Part shown: in pieces, positions 1 to 5,186 of the stretch
Position numbering within the stretch: position 1 is the first letter of the stretch
Layout of the letters: the number at the start of each line of letters is the position of its first letter
Made by a program: the position numbers and the translations under genes
Assembly: GCA_004557075.1 (NCBI GenBank)
Contig: SFEX01000053.1
Coordinates: forward strand, 1 to 9,963
Origin: Clostridiales bacterium
GTDB taxonomy: Bacteria > Bacillota > Clostridia > Oscillospirales > Oscillospiraceae
Reading direction: 5' to 3'
Length of the DNA stretch: 9,963 bases
The notes under the pieces: generated by a model
The model's database searches: none
What the model was told of the DNA's origin: nothing
The model's input: only the letters and a program-made list of their open reading frames with translations

Positions 1-82
1 AGCTTATTCATCGCAAAATTTCAAGACTGTAAGTTGTATACAATCATCTTGCACTCCTGTATACCTTCTTCCTATTGACACG

Positions 83-154
83 ATGCTCGCCCCTACAATG
101 AAACGGCAAAGCTTTTACCGCTCCCACCGGTCGAGACACCGCAATAGCGATTAC
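83..154 (-). repeat. Dispersed intergenic repeat, reverse copy downstream of the carD-like gene
   Basis: Positions 126-154 carry a reverse-oriented copy of the window's main repeat core (ACCGGTCGAGACACCGCAAT, then AGCGATTAC), ending 14 bases from the stop codon of the CarD-family gene. At 83-96, ATGCTCGCCCCTAC is the reverse complement of the first half of the 30-bp element found at 4955-4984 and 9747-9776. Bases 1-82 show no gene and no clear repeat. I see no convincing intrinsic terminator for the CarD-family gene here. Confidence 0.6.
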
Positions 155-168
155 TTATGCCGTAAAAC

Positions 169-675
169 TCACGTCGCAGGCTCGGCTATGCCGCGGATGT
201 AGTCGGTCACCTGCTCGGCGTTGATGCCGAGGACGTAGGAGAGCTCATCGTGCAGCAGCCGCTCGGCGGCCTTGAGGTACTGTGCGTCAACGTTGTGGAA
301 ATGCTTCTTCTGCTGCCGCAGCTCCTCGCGGTGCCGGTACAGCACGCCGACAAGCTGCATCAGCTCGCGGCGGCTGCCGGTTTTGATGACCTCGTCGCAA
401 AAGCGCTTGCGCTCGCCGTCGTCGGAAACCCACGGCAGAGGCTCGCGCAGAGCGTCGCGGATAAGCTCGTCTGCCTCCTCGCGGCTGAGCACGGCGCGCA
501 TCTTGTCGAGAAGCTTGCTGTTTGTGGTCGGAACGTACACGACGCTGCCCTCGTCGGCAACGGGCGAGAGGACGTAATACTCACCCTTCGCCTTGCCCAG
601 CTTGAGCAGGGAGATATCCTTTATGGTGCAGACACCCTGGGTGCCGTAAACAACAGTATCGCCGACCGAAAACAT
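169..675 (-). CDS. CarD-family transcriptional regulator
   Basis: 168 residues. The first ~65 match the CarD/CdnL/TRCF RNA-polymerase-interaction domain: it opens with MFSVGDTVVYGTQGVCTIKD, followed by a beta-rich stretch (YYVLSPV..VVYVPTTN). The rest is a charged, helical C-terminal domain with the basic and aromatic residues expected for contact with promoter DNA. In characterised CarD proteins the N-terminal domain binds the RNA polymerase beta subunit and the C-terminal domain stabilises the open complex. The start is firm: GGAGG lies eight bases before the ATG. The gene diverges from asnS and shares a -35 box with it. Stop is TGA at 169-171. Family assignment is strong from the sequence; which genes it regulates cannot be told from this window. 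Confidence 0.93.
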   Translation of the reverse strand: MFSVGDTVVYGTQGVCTIKDISLLKLGKAKGEYYVLSPVADEGSVVYVPTTNSKLLDKMRAVLSREEADELIRDALREPLPWVSDDGERKRFCDEVIKTGSRRELMQLVGVLYRHREELRQQKKHFHNVDAQYLKAAERLLHDELSYVLGINAEQVTDYIRGIAEPAT

Positions 676-748
676 TACAAAAACCTCCGTAAAAATAAGC
701 CACGTCCAACGCGGCTGTAAGCATTCTGTTCACTTCATTTTGTACTAT

Positions 749-777
749 ATTTTATCACAATTTTAAAATTGTTGCAA
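749..777 (-). promoter_or_regulatory. Promoter of the CarD-family gene
   Basis: Read on the minus strand: -35 TTGCAA (777-772), a 17-base spacer, then -10 TAAAAT (754-749). Predicted transcription starts near 742, giving a leader of about 67 bases. The spacer is almost entirely filled by a perfect 16-bp palindrome. The -35 hexamer is shared with the opposite-facing asnS promoter. Confidence 0.75.
757..772. promoter_or_regulatory. Perfect 16-bp palindrome inside the divergent promoter (possible operator)
   Basis: ACAATTTTAAAATTGT is its own reverse complement. It fills the -35/-10 spacer of the CarD-family promoter and touches the TTGCAA box that also serves asnS. A dimeric repressor bound here would block the CarD promoter directly and probably hinder asnS. 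Binding is inference; in AT-rich DNA a 16-bp palindrome can also arise by chance. Confidence 0.45.
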
Positions 778-800
778 GGAGTTAAAATATAGTATATAAT
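772..800 (+). promoter_or_regulatory. Promoter of asnS
   Basis: -35 TTGCAA (772-777), exactly 17 bases of spacer, then a perfect -10 TATAAT (795-800). Predicted transcription starts near 807. That is six bases before an in-frame ATG at 813 but leaves a normal ~33-base leader for the TTG start at 840. TTGCAA is palindromic, so it is also the -35 of the opposite promoter. Confidence 0.82.
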
Positions 801-826
801 ATTCGCTTGTAAATGAAATCAAAGAC

Positions 827-831
827 AGGAG
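827..831 (+). promoter_or_regulatory. Ribosome binding site that fixes the asnS TTG start
   Basis: AGGAG with eight bases to TTG at 840. The upstream in-frame ATG at 813 has no Shine-Dalgarno sequence and would lie almost at the predicted 5' end of the transcript. Confidence 0.75.
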
Positions 832-839
832 CGGTCAGA

Positions 840-2234
840 TTGAAACACACTAAAATATCACATATATTCGCCGACGCCGAGAGCTTCGGCGGCAAGGAGA
901 TCACCGTTTGCGGCTGGGCACGCACTATCCGAGACATGAAGAATTTCGGCTTCATCGAGCTAAACGACGGCTCCTGCTTCAAGAGCCTGCAAATAGTCCT
1001 TGAGCGCGAGAAGCTCGCAAACTACGACGAGCTTGCCCGCCAGAACGTCGGCGCGGCGTTCATAGCACGCGGCGAGCTGGTGCTCACCCCGGAGGCGAAG
1101 CAGCCGTTCGAGCTGAAAGCGACCGAGGTCGTCGTCGAGGGCTCGTCCACGCCCGACTATCCCCTGCAAAAAAAGCGCCACAGCGTTGAGTTTCTGCGCA
1201 CCATTCAGCACCTTAGGCCGCGCACGAACCTGTTCTCGGCGGTATTCCGCGTCAGGAGCACTGCGGCTCAGGCGATACACGAGTTTTTCCGCGAGCAGGG
1301 CTTTGTGTATGTCCACACGCCCATAATAACCGGCTCCGACTGCGAGGGCGCGGGCGAGATGTTCCGCGTCACGACGCTCGATCTCAACAACCTCCCCCTC
1401 AAGGACGACGGCACCGTTGACGACAGCAAGGATTTCTTCGGCAAGCCCACGAGCCTGACCGTGTCCGGCCAGCTCAACTGCGAGAACTTCGCCATGGCTT
1501 TCGGCGATGTGTACACCTTCGGCCCGACCTTCCGCGCCGAGGTGTCGTATACCCAGCGCCACGCCGCCGAGTTCTGGATGATAGAGCCGGAGATGGCGTT
1601 TGCCGACCTGCACGATTACATGGACAACGCGGAAGCGATGATGAAGTACGTCATAAACGCCGTGCTCGAGCGCTGCCCGCAGGAGATGGAGTTTTTCAAC
1701 TCCTTTGTCGATAAGGGGCTGCTTGAGCGCCTGCACAATGTCATGTCGAACGAGTTCGGCCGCGTCAGCTACACCGAGGCCGTCGATATCCTGCAAAAGA
1801 GCGGTGAGAAGTTCGACTTCCCCGTGCAGTGGGGTATCGATCTGCAAACCGAGCATGAGCGCTATCTGACAGAGCGCGTGTTCAAAAAGCCCATCTTCGT
1901 CACCGATTATCCCAAGGACATCAAGGCGTTCTATATGCGCCTGAATGACGACGGCAAGACCGTTGCCGCCGCCGACTGCCTTGTCCCCGGCGTGGGCGAG
2001 ATCATCGGCGGCTCCCAGCGCGAGGAGCGGCTGGATGTGCTGCTTGCGCGCATGGAGGAGCTTGGCCTGAAGACCGAGGACTACTGGTGGTATATCGACC
2101 TGCGCCGCTACGGCTCCTGCCGCCACGCGGGCTACGGCTTGGGCTTTGAGCGCCTGGTGATGTACCTCACCGGCGTGTCGAACATCCGCGACGTGGAGCT
2201 TCACCCCCGTACCACCGGCAACGCCGATTTTTAG
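840..2234 (+). CDS. asnS: Asparagine--tRNA ligase (class II, bacterial type)
   Basis: Charges tRNA-Asn with asparagine in the cytoplasm. The 464-residue length from the TTG start fits the family (~463-466). An N-terminal OB-fold anticodon-binding domain (about 1-110, with GWARTIRDMKNFGFIELNDG) precedes the class II catalytic core. Seen in the core: YVHTPIITGSDCEGAGEMF, LTVSGQLNCE, motif 2 FGPTFRAE, YPKDIKAFYMRLNDDGKTVA, GEIIGGSQREERLD, and motif 3 GYGLGFERLVMYLTG. The long insert before LTVSGQ separates bacterial AsnRS from AspRS. I chose TTG at 840 over ATG at 813 because AGGAG (827-831) sits eight bases before the TTG, the promoter leaves only ~6 bases before the ATG, and MKHTKIS matches the usual start. 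Odd residues occur near the active site: EVSYTQRH where E. coli has ENSNTSRH, GSCRHAGYG where E. coli has GTVPHSGFG, and an LHPRT ending instead of PFPRT. Confidence 0.96.
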   Translation: MKHTKISHIFADAESFGGKEITVCGWARTIRDMKNFGFIELNDGSCFKSLQIVLEREKLANYDELARQNVGAAFIARGELVLTPEAKQPFELKATEVVVEGSSTPDYPLQKKRHSVEFLRTIQHLRPRTNLFSAVFRVRSTAAQAIHEFFREQGFVYVHTPIITGSDCEGAGEMFRVTTLDLNNLPLKDDGTVDDSKDFFGKPTSLTVSGQLNCENFAMAFGDVYTFGPTFRAEVSYTQRHAAEFWMIEPEMAFADLHDYMDNAEAMMKYVINAVLERCPQEMEFFNSFVDKGLLERLHNVMSNEFGRVSYTEAVDILQKSGEKFDFPVQWGIDLQTEHERYLTERVFKKPIFVTDYPKDIKAFYMRLNDDGKTVAAADCLVPGVGEIIGGSQREERLDVLLARMEELGLKTEDYWWYIDLRRYGSCRHAGYGLGFERLVMYLTGVSNIRDVELHPRTTGNADF

Positions 2235-2235
2235 T

Positions 2236-2327
2236 CCGAATTTTACGCTTCATGTAGTCGCTATTGCCATAACCCGACCGGTGACATTACTGTTATCGTT
2301 TTTGCACTCGCGCACTTAATTAGTGCG
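2236..2327 (+). repeat. Dispersed repeat, forward copy with tail, after asnS
   Basis: The core at 2236-2282 runs from CCGAATTTTACGCTTC through GTCGCTATTGCC to CCCGACCGGT. The tail at 2303-2327 is TGCACTCGCG followed by a small inverted repeat, CGCACT-TAATT-AGTGCG (2311-2327). The same tail with AATTAGTGCG recurs at 8465-8490. The copy begins two bases after the asnS stop codon. Confidence 0.8.
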
Positions 2328-2338
2328 TATAAAAATTT

Positions 2339-2376
2339 AGGAGGCAATCATTTAGATTGCCTCCTTTGTTTTGTTT
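2339..2376. terminator. Two-way intrinsic terminator between asnS and the XRE gene (hairpin 1)
   Basis: A perfect 10-bp stem, GGAGGCAATC (2340-2349) with GATTGCCTCC (2355-2364), has a five-base loop ATTTA; one further A-T pair (2339/2365) extends it. On the plus strand it is followed by TTTGTTTTGTTTA, ending the asnS transcript. On the minus strand the stem is followed by TAAATTTTTATA, so it can also end the XRE transcript. Hairpins at 2908-2933 and 3087-3113 are close relatives. Confidence 0.85.
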
Positions 2377-2390
2377 ATTGCCAATTTTAT

Positions 2391-2456
2391 AATCGAGCTG
2401 TCGCAATAACGACAATTTGAAGCCCCAAACCGAATCACTTTGCGCCAGTAGGCGCC
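2391..2456 (-). repeat. Dispersed repeat, reverse copy overlapping the 3' end of the XRE gene
   Basis: AATCGAGCTGTCGCAATAAC (2391-2410) is the reverse-strand core. It continues through ATTTGAAGC into CCGAATCACTTTGCGCCAG and GGCGCC (up to 2456). The last part matches CCGAATCGCTCTGCGGCAG at 8658-8676 and GAATTGCTCGGCGCCAGTCG at 3371-3390. Positions 2435-2456 are also the stop and last codons of the XRE gene. Confidence 0.65.
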
Positions 2457-2677
2457 GAATCGCCTCGATGGCAATCGCTGTCCGTCCTGCCGAGGATGTA
2501 GTCCACGCTCACGCCGTAGTAGTCGGCAAGGGCACAAAGCACATGCGGCGGGATCATCCTCTGCCCGCTTTCGTAATAGGCATAGGTTCGCTGAGGTACG
2601 TTTATCGCGTCGCCTATCTGCTGCTGTGTAAGATCCGCGTCCTCCCGCAAATCACGTATTCGAGGATATTTCTGCAT
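2435..2677 (-). CDS. Short XRE-family (Cro/C1-type) helix-turn-helix regulator
   Basis: 80 residues from the chosen start, nearly all one HTH_3 domain: YPRIRDLREDADLTQQQIGD (about 4-23), the recognition-helix region NVPQRTYAYYESGQR (26-40), and ALADYYGVSVDYILGRTD (49-66). This pattern is typical of the small XRE proteins of Clostridia, which act as DNA-binding repressors. I chose ATG 2677 because GGTGAT (complementary to the 16S tail) lies four bases before it and MxKYPRIRDLRE is the usual opening; ATG at 2683 is possible, and starts further upstream lack support. The C-terminal tail (SDCHRGDSAPTGAK) lies outside the domain and its last residues are encoded by a repeat copy. It diverges from the 43-codon gene. 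Its targets are unknown. Confidence 0.88.
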   Translation of the reverse strand: MQKYPRIRDLREDADLTQQQIGDAINVPQRTYAYYESGQRMIPPHVLCALADYYGVSVDYILGRTDSDCHRGDSAPTGAK

Positions 2678-2703
2678 TTTCATCACCGAATAAAAGTATA
2701 AAA

Positions 2704-2743
2704 AGAACAAATTGATCTATTGTATTTTTGAATATTTTGTTCT
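2704..2743. promoter_or_regulatory. 8-bp inverted repeat in the XRE/small-ORF divergent promoter (possible operator)
   Basis: AGAACAAA (2704-2711) and TTTGTTCT (2736-2743) are exact reverse complements separated by 24 bases. Both lie between the two divergent genes. The right arm ends at the first base of TAAAAT (2743-2748), a possible -10 for the small ORF. GTTCTTT, the minus-strand form of the left arm, resembles the published SinR half-site GTTCTYT. Autoregulation by the XRE protein is inference. Confidence 0.4.
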
Positions 2744-2768
2744 AAAATATATTTGGGAGGTGCGTGTA

Positions 2769-2900
2769 ATGCCTGATTATAAAGAAATGTATTTTAAGAT
2801 GGTGCGCGCGTCTGAGGATGCGATAAGGCTGCTTATACGCGCGCAGAGAGAATGCGAGGAGCTGTATATGTCCGCGCCGGAAGAAGATTCGGAAGAATAA
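2769..2900 (+). CDS. Conserved-looking 43-residue protein of unknown function
   Basis: The protein starts MPDYKEMYFKMVRASEDAIR and ends in the acidic tail SAPEEDSEE. Residues ~3-34 are likely one amphipathic helix (Leu/Ile/Met/Ala spaced among charges, one Cys). It has no signal peptide or membrane segment. Translation looks real: GGGAGGTG lies ahead of the ATG, with eight bases from GGAGG to the start codon, and the stop is followed directly by a hairpin. A longer in-frame ORF beginning at 2712 has no ribosome binding site and would run through the promoter. Small proteins of this MxDYKxMYxxM..AxxxAQRExEELY type often sit beside XRE regulators in Clostridia (recollection, not searched). Function unknown; a partner or target of the XRE protein is a guess. 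Confidence 0.7.
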   Translation: MPDYKEMYFKMVRASEDAIRLLIRAQRECEELYMSAPEEDSEE

Positions 2901-2907
2901 AAAACAA

Positions 2908-2940
2908 CGGAAGCAGTCTAATGATTGCTTCCGCTGTTTA
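2908..2940. terminator. Two-way intrinsic terminator after the small ORF (hairpin 2)
   Basis: An 11-bp stem (2908-2918 with 2923-2933, one G-U pair) has the loop TAAT. On the plus strand it is followed by CTGTTTATAG, a weak U-tract, eight bases after the small ORF. On the minus strand the stem is followed by TTGTTTTTTATT, a good U-tract facing transcription coming from the mgtC genes. Read on the minus strand it is homologous to hairpin 1 (GGAAGCAATCATT against GGAGGCAATCATT). Confidence 0.7.
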
Positions 2941-2945
2941 TAGCC

Positions 2946-3060
2946 GTGCTGACGCAAAAACGAGGCCTGCCGATCTCAACGCGAATTGCCTCTCCGGCGG
3001 CGGCTGCCGTAGAGCGATCCGCGTTAAGATTGGCGGGTATCGATATTGCGTCAGCCCGAT
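2946..3060. repeat. Dispersed repeat, back-to-back reverse and forward copies
   Basis: The reverse copy spans 2946-2990 (GTGCTGACGCAAAAACGAGG to GCGAATTGCC). A GC-rich joint follows, CTCCGGCGGCGGCTGCCG (2991-3008), and then a forward copy at 3014-3060 (GCGATCCGCGTTAAGATTGG to TTGCGTCAGCCCGAT). The CCGGCGGCGGCTG joint recurs at 4982-4994 next to another forward copy. No protein-coding gene is supported in 2901-3394: the open frames there simply translate these repeats. Confidence 0.75.
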
Positions 3061-3075
3061 TACAAACAATAGTAA

Positions 3076-3122
3076 TAAACAAAAAACGGAGGCAACCAAA
3101 ATGATTGCCTCCGAAATTTTTA
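3076..3122. terminator. Intrinsic terminator for the mgtC operon (hairpin 3)
   Basis: The stem CGGAGGCAA (3087-3095) pairs with TTGCCTCCG (3105-3113) over a nine-base loop. On the minus strand it is followed by TTTTTTGTTTATT, so it can end the transcript running left from the mgtC genes, about 280 bases past their last stop codon. On the plus strand AAATTTTTAT follows. With its flanks it matches the asnS terminator in opposite orientation over roughly 58 bases. Confidence 0.7.
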
Positions 3123-3154
3123 TGCATACTGATTGACTGCGCGAGCTGCCGCGA

Positions 3155-3395
3155 AGCGATCCGGATTCAAATTTCAGCTTGTCGATACTCTGCCAGCACG
3201 ACCGTAGAGACTGGATATCTTCGTTATGCTCCATTATCACCGGTCGGGCACCGGCAGAAGCGACTATTTGAAGCGTGGCAACGACAGAGAAAAAGCGCGA
3301 GTGCAAAAACGAGTATTGCCATTATCACCGGTCGGGCTGACGCAGAATCAATTATTTGAAGCGTAGCAACGAATTGCTCGGCGCCAGTCGGCGCC
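3155..3395. repeat. Cluster of three dispersed-repeat copies downstream of the mgtC genes
   Basis: A forward copy lies at 3155-3204 (AGCGATCCGGATTCAAATTT, then CAGCTTGTCGATACT and CAGCACGACCG). Two reverse copies follow in tandem, 3233-3284 and 3321-3372. The two share ATTATCACCGGTCGGGC at one end and ATTTGAAGCGTRGCAACGA at the other, with about 44 of 52 positions identical. GCGCGAGTGCA (3295-3305) is the usual tail. The second reverse copy extends through GAATTGCTCGGCGCCAGTCG to GGCGCC, ending exactly on the last base of the mgtC stop codon (3395). Confidence 0.8.
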
Positions 3396-4090
3396 TATAG
3401 TTCTTCGACGGTTATTACGTCGCCCAGCTCGGCGATGCCGTTTGCAAGCTCGGCGCCGGACTGCCCGGCTGTGAGCTGGAGCGAGATTATGGCGCAGCAG
3501 CGCTGACCGTCGCCCTCGCCGCTTGTCTTGCTTATCTCAAGGTGCGCGACCCGGGCGCCCTCCCTCGCCAGCAGCGCCAGCACCGGCTCTATGCCCTCGG
3601 CGTTGGCGTATTCGACATACAGAGTGCTCAGCATGCCGCTCTTTGCAAAGCGGTACTCGAATTTAACCAGCACGGTCTCCGCCAGCAGGATAACGAGTGT
3701 CGCGAACACCGCGCACTCGACAAAGCCCATGCCGCAGGCAAGCCCCACTATGGCCGAGGCCCAAAGCCCCGCCGCAGTCGTCAGACCCTTGACCTGCTTT
3801 CTGCCCGTCACAATGATAGTGCCCGCACCAATGAAGCCGATACCGGCGATGACCTGCGCGCCGAGACGTCCGACATCGGTGTAAAGCCCACGGCCGAGGA
3901 ACAGATACTGACTTGTAAGCGCCGTGACCGCCGCGCCGAGGCATATGAGAATATGCGTCCTGAAGCCCGCCGGACGGCGCTTAAACTCGCGCTCGGCGCC
4001 GATGACGCCGCCGCAGACGAAGGCCAGCAGCAGACGCAGCAGCATCGCCGCAAACGTTGTATCTCTAATAAAATCAAAACACGACAGCAT
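3395..4090 (-). CDS. MgtC/SapB-family inner-membrane protein (second gene of tandem pair)
   Basis: 231 residues. The hydrophobic N-terminal half has about five membrane segments and carries the MgtC/SapB signatures: CGGVIGAEREFKRRPAGFRT (26-45), GRLGAQVIAGIGFIGAGTII (74-93) and TGRKQVKGLTTAAGLWASA (95-113). The soluble C-terminal half (about 155-231) has the ACT-like fold pattern expected of longer MgtC homologues. The family is linked to growth and survival under low magnesium and to control of membrane ATPases; its role in commensal Clostridia is unclear. I chose ATG 4090: GAGGTG lies eight bases before it, and the first 28 residues then align without gaps to the upstream paralogue. A GTG at 4105 is in frame but overlaps that gene's stop. 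Co-transcribed with the upstream paralogue; 14 bases separate stop and start. Confidence 0.9.
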   Translation of the reverse strand: MLSCFDFIRDTTFAAMLLRLLLAFVCGGVIGAEREFKRRPAGFRTHILICLGAAVTALTSQYLFLGRGLYTDVGRLGAQVIAGIGFIGAGTIIVTGRKQVKGLTTAAGLWASAIVGLACGMGFVECAVFATLVILLAETVLVKFEYRFAKSGMLSTLYVEYANAEGIEPVLALLAREGARVAHLEISKTSGEGDGQRCCAIISLQLTAGQSGAELANGIAELGDVITVEEL

Positions 4091-4104
4091 ACGCGCGCAC
4101 CTCA

Positions 4105-4833
4105 CTACTGCACTTCTTCTATGGAGACGACTCCGGCAATGGTCGAGAGCTTTGCCAGCAGCTCCATGTGGTTGTATTTCTTCGGCAGATAAACGCTCAG
4201 CCGCACCGCCAGATGCGCCGAGTGCATATCCTTTTCCTTGCTGATATCGACATCGTGCACGCGCACGCCCTCTTCGCGCAGGAGGTTTGCCACCGCGCCG
4301 AAATGGTCGAAGCGGTCAAGCTCCGCAAGGATGCTCATGTAGCGCGATCTTGCGATGATAAGGCGCTCGGTCGCTGGCAGGGCGTACATACAGATGAGTA
4401 TCAGCGCCATGCTCGCCAGCGCGCACTCATAAAAGCCTGCGCCGATTGCAAGGCCGAGGCAGGCCGACGCCCAAAGCCCCGCCGCAGTCGTCAGACCCTT
4501 GACGCGCGTTCTGCCGGTCAGGATGATAGTTCCCGCACCGAGAAAGCCCACGCCGTTTATGACCTGCGCGCCGAAGCGGGACACATCGTGCTGCGCGCCC
4601 ACGGCCTGCGCCTGCGCCTGCCACTGCGTTGAGAGCATGAGGTCGATGTACTGGCTGAGCAGCATCGTGACGGTCGAGCCTATCGCGACCAGCATATAGG
4701 TGCGAAAGCCTGCCGGACTGCTTTTACGCTCGCGCTCAAGCCCCAGCAGCCCGCCCATCACGGCGGCAAGGACTATCCGCAGCATCATGGATGCCATATT
4801 CAGTTGCCTTAAATATTCAAACACATTTTCCAT
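4105..4833 (-). CDS. MgtC/SapB-family inner-membrane protein (first gene of tandem pair)
   Basis: 242 residues, paralogous to the downstream gene throughout. Seen: a hydrophobic first segment (16-32), GLLGLERERKSSPAGFRTYM (28-47), SRFGAQVINGVGFLGAGTII (85-104), TGRTRVKGLTTAAGLWASA (106-124), two more membrane segments to about 152, and a C-terminal ACT-like domain (about 165-242). Compared with its partner it has an extra Gln/Ala-rich loop between segments 2 and 3 (STQWQAQAQAVGAQHD, 68-83). ATG 4833 lacks a clear ribosome binding site. Met13 (ATG at 4797) has AAGG nine bases upstream, but the ungapped N-terminal match to the paralogue favours 4833. A dispersed repeat begins eight bases upstream of the ATG, so the promoter must lie within or beyond it; I found no convincing one. 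Confidence 0.9.
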   Translation of the reverse strand: MENVFEYLRQLNMASMMLRIVLAAVMGGLLGLERERKSSPAGFRTYMLVAIGSTVTMLLSQYIDLMLSTQWQAQAQAVGAQHDVSRFGAQVINGVGFLGAGTIILTGRTRVKGLTTAAGLWASACLGLAIGAGFYECALASMALILICMYALPATERLIIARSRYMSILAELDRFDHFGAVANLLREEGVRVHDVDISKEKDMHSAHLAVRLSVYLPKKYNHMELLAKLSTIAGVVSIEEVQ

Positions 4834-4840
4834 ACTTTTT

Positions 4841-5144
4841 ATTCGTTGCTACATTTTCAGTATTCGTTATTGCGTCAGCCCGACCGGTGGGATTTCAAAT
4901 AATCTTTTATGCACTCGCGTGCTGAAATAGAACCAGCAAAGTTCAACAACCTCTGCACCCGTAGGGGCGAGCATTGCTCGTCCGGCGGCGGCTGGCGCTG
5001 CTGACGCAGGGTCAATTCGCGTTAAGATTTTTGATAATCGCTTTTGCGTCAGCCCGATTATAAGCAGTGGAGTGTAACGAAAATATCCATTCTTTACGGT
5101 CGGGCTGAGGAAGTATCGACAAGCTGAAGTTTTAATGCGAATGG
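4841..5144. repeat. Dispersed-repeat cluster between the mgtC genes and hypA
   Basis: This fills most of the 431-base gap. A forward core spans 4841-4888 (ATTCGTTGCTACATTTTCAG, then TTGCGTCAGCCCGACCGGT) with the tail TGCACTCGCG at 4910-4919. The 30-bp GTAGGGGCGAGC element is at 4955-4984, then CCGGCGGCGGCTG (4982-4994). A second forward core is at 5011-5058 (CAATTCGCGTTAAGATTTTT, then TTGCGTCAGCCCGATT). A reverse core is at 5096-5144 (ACGGTCGGGCTGAGGAAGTA, then AGCTGAAGTTTTAATGCGAA). The reverse core belongs to the same subfamily as 3155-3204: both contain AGCTTGTCGATACT when read in the same direction. No gene is supported here. Confidence 0.8.
4955..4984 (+). repeat. 30-bp exact repeat, copy 1 (GTAGGGGCGAGC element)
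   Basis: Identical over 30 bases to 9747-9776. It begins GCACCCGTAGGGGCGAGC and contains the inverted repeat CGAGCA-T-TGCTCG. Reverse-strand bases 83-96 match its GTAGGGGCGAGCAT part. In translation it gives the PVGASIARP-type string seen in spurious small proteins predicted from gut Clostridia. Confidence 0.85.
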
Positions 5145-5186
5145 CTGACACAATAGAGATTACTGCCAGCCTAAAAACGAATTAAA

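Noticed and set aside
813..839. ATG at 813 as the asnS start
   Set aside because: It has no ribosome binding site and lies about six bases from the predicted transcription start. TTG at 840 has AGGAG at ideal spacing and matches the family's N-terminus.
960..2204. A 414-codon minus-strand open frame opposite asnS
   Set aside because: Same codon-bias shadow; the plus strand encodes a complete AsnRS.
2908..3122. Repeated hairpins taken as a possible CRISPR or riboswitch
   Set aside because: Spacing is irregular, copies are inverted relative to each other, and T-tracts follow the stems. They are terminators; no cas genes or regular spacers exist.
2852..3359. Several open frames of 69-122 codons on both strands in the gap after the small ORF
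   Set aside because: They translate repeat copies (RADAKTRPADLNAN, REAIRIQISACRYSAS type strings), lack RBSs, and overlap terminators.
4867..5151. 94-codon minus-strand frame, and the 9483-9812 plus-strand frame
   Set aside because: Both are repeat translations (ISPTVKNGYFRYTPL; PVGASIARPLL). They are not proteins I can support.
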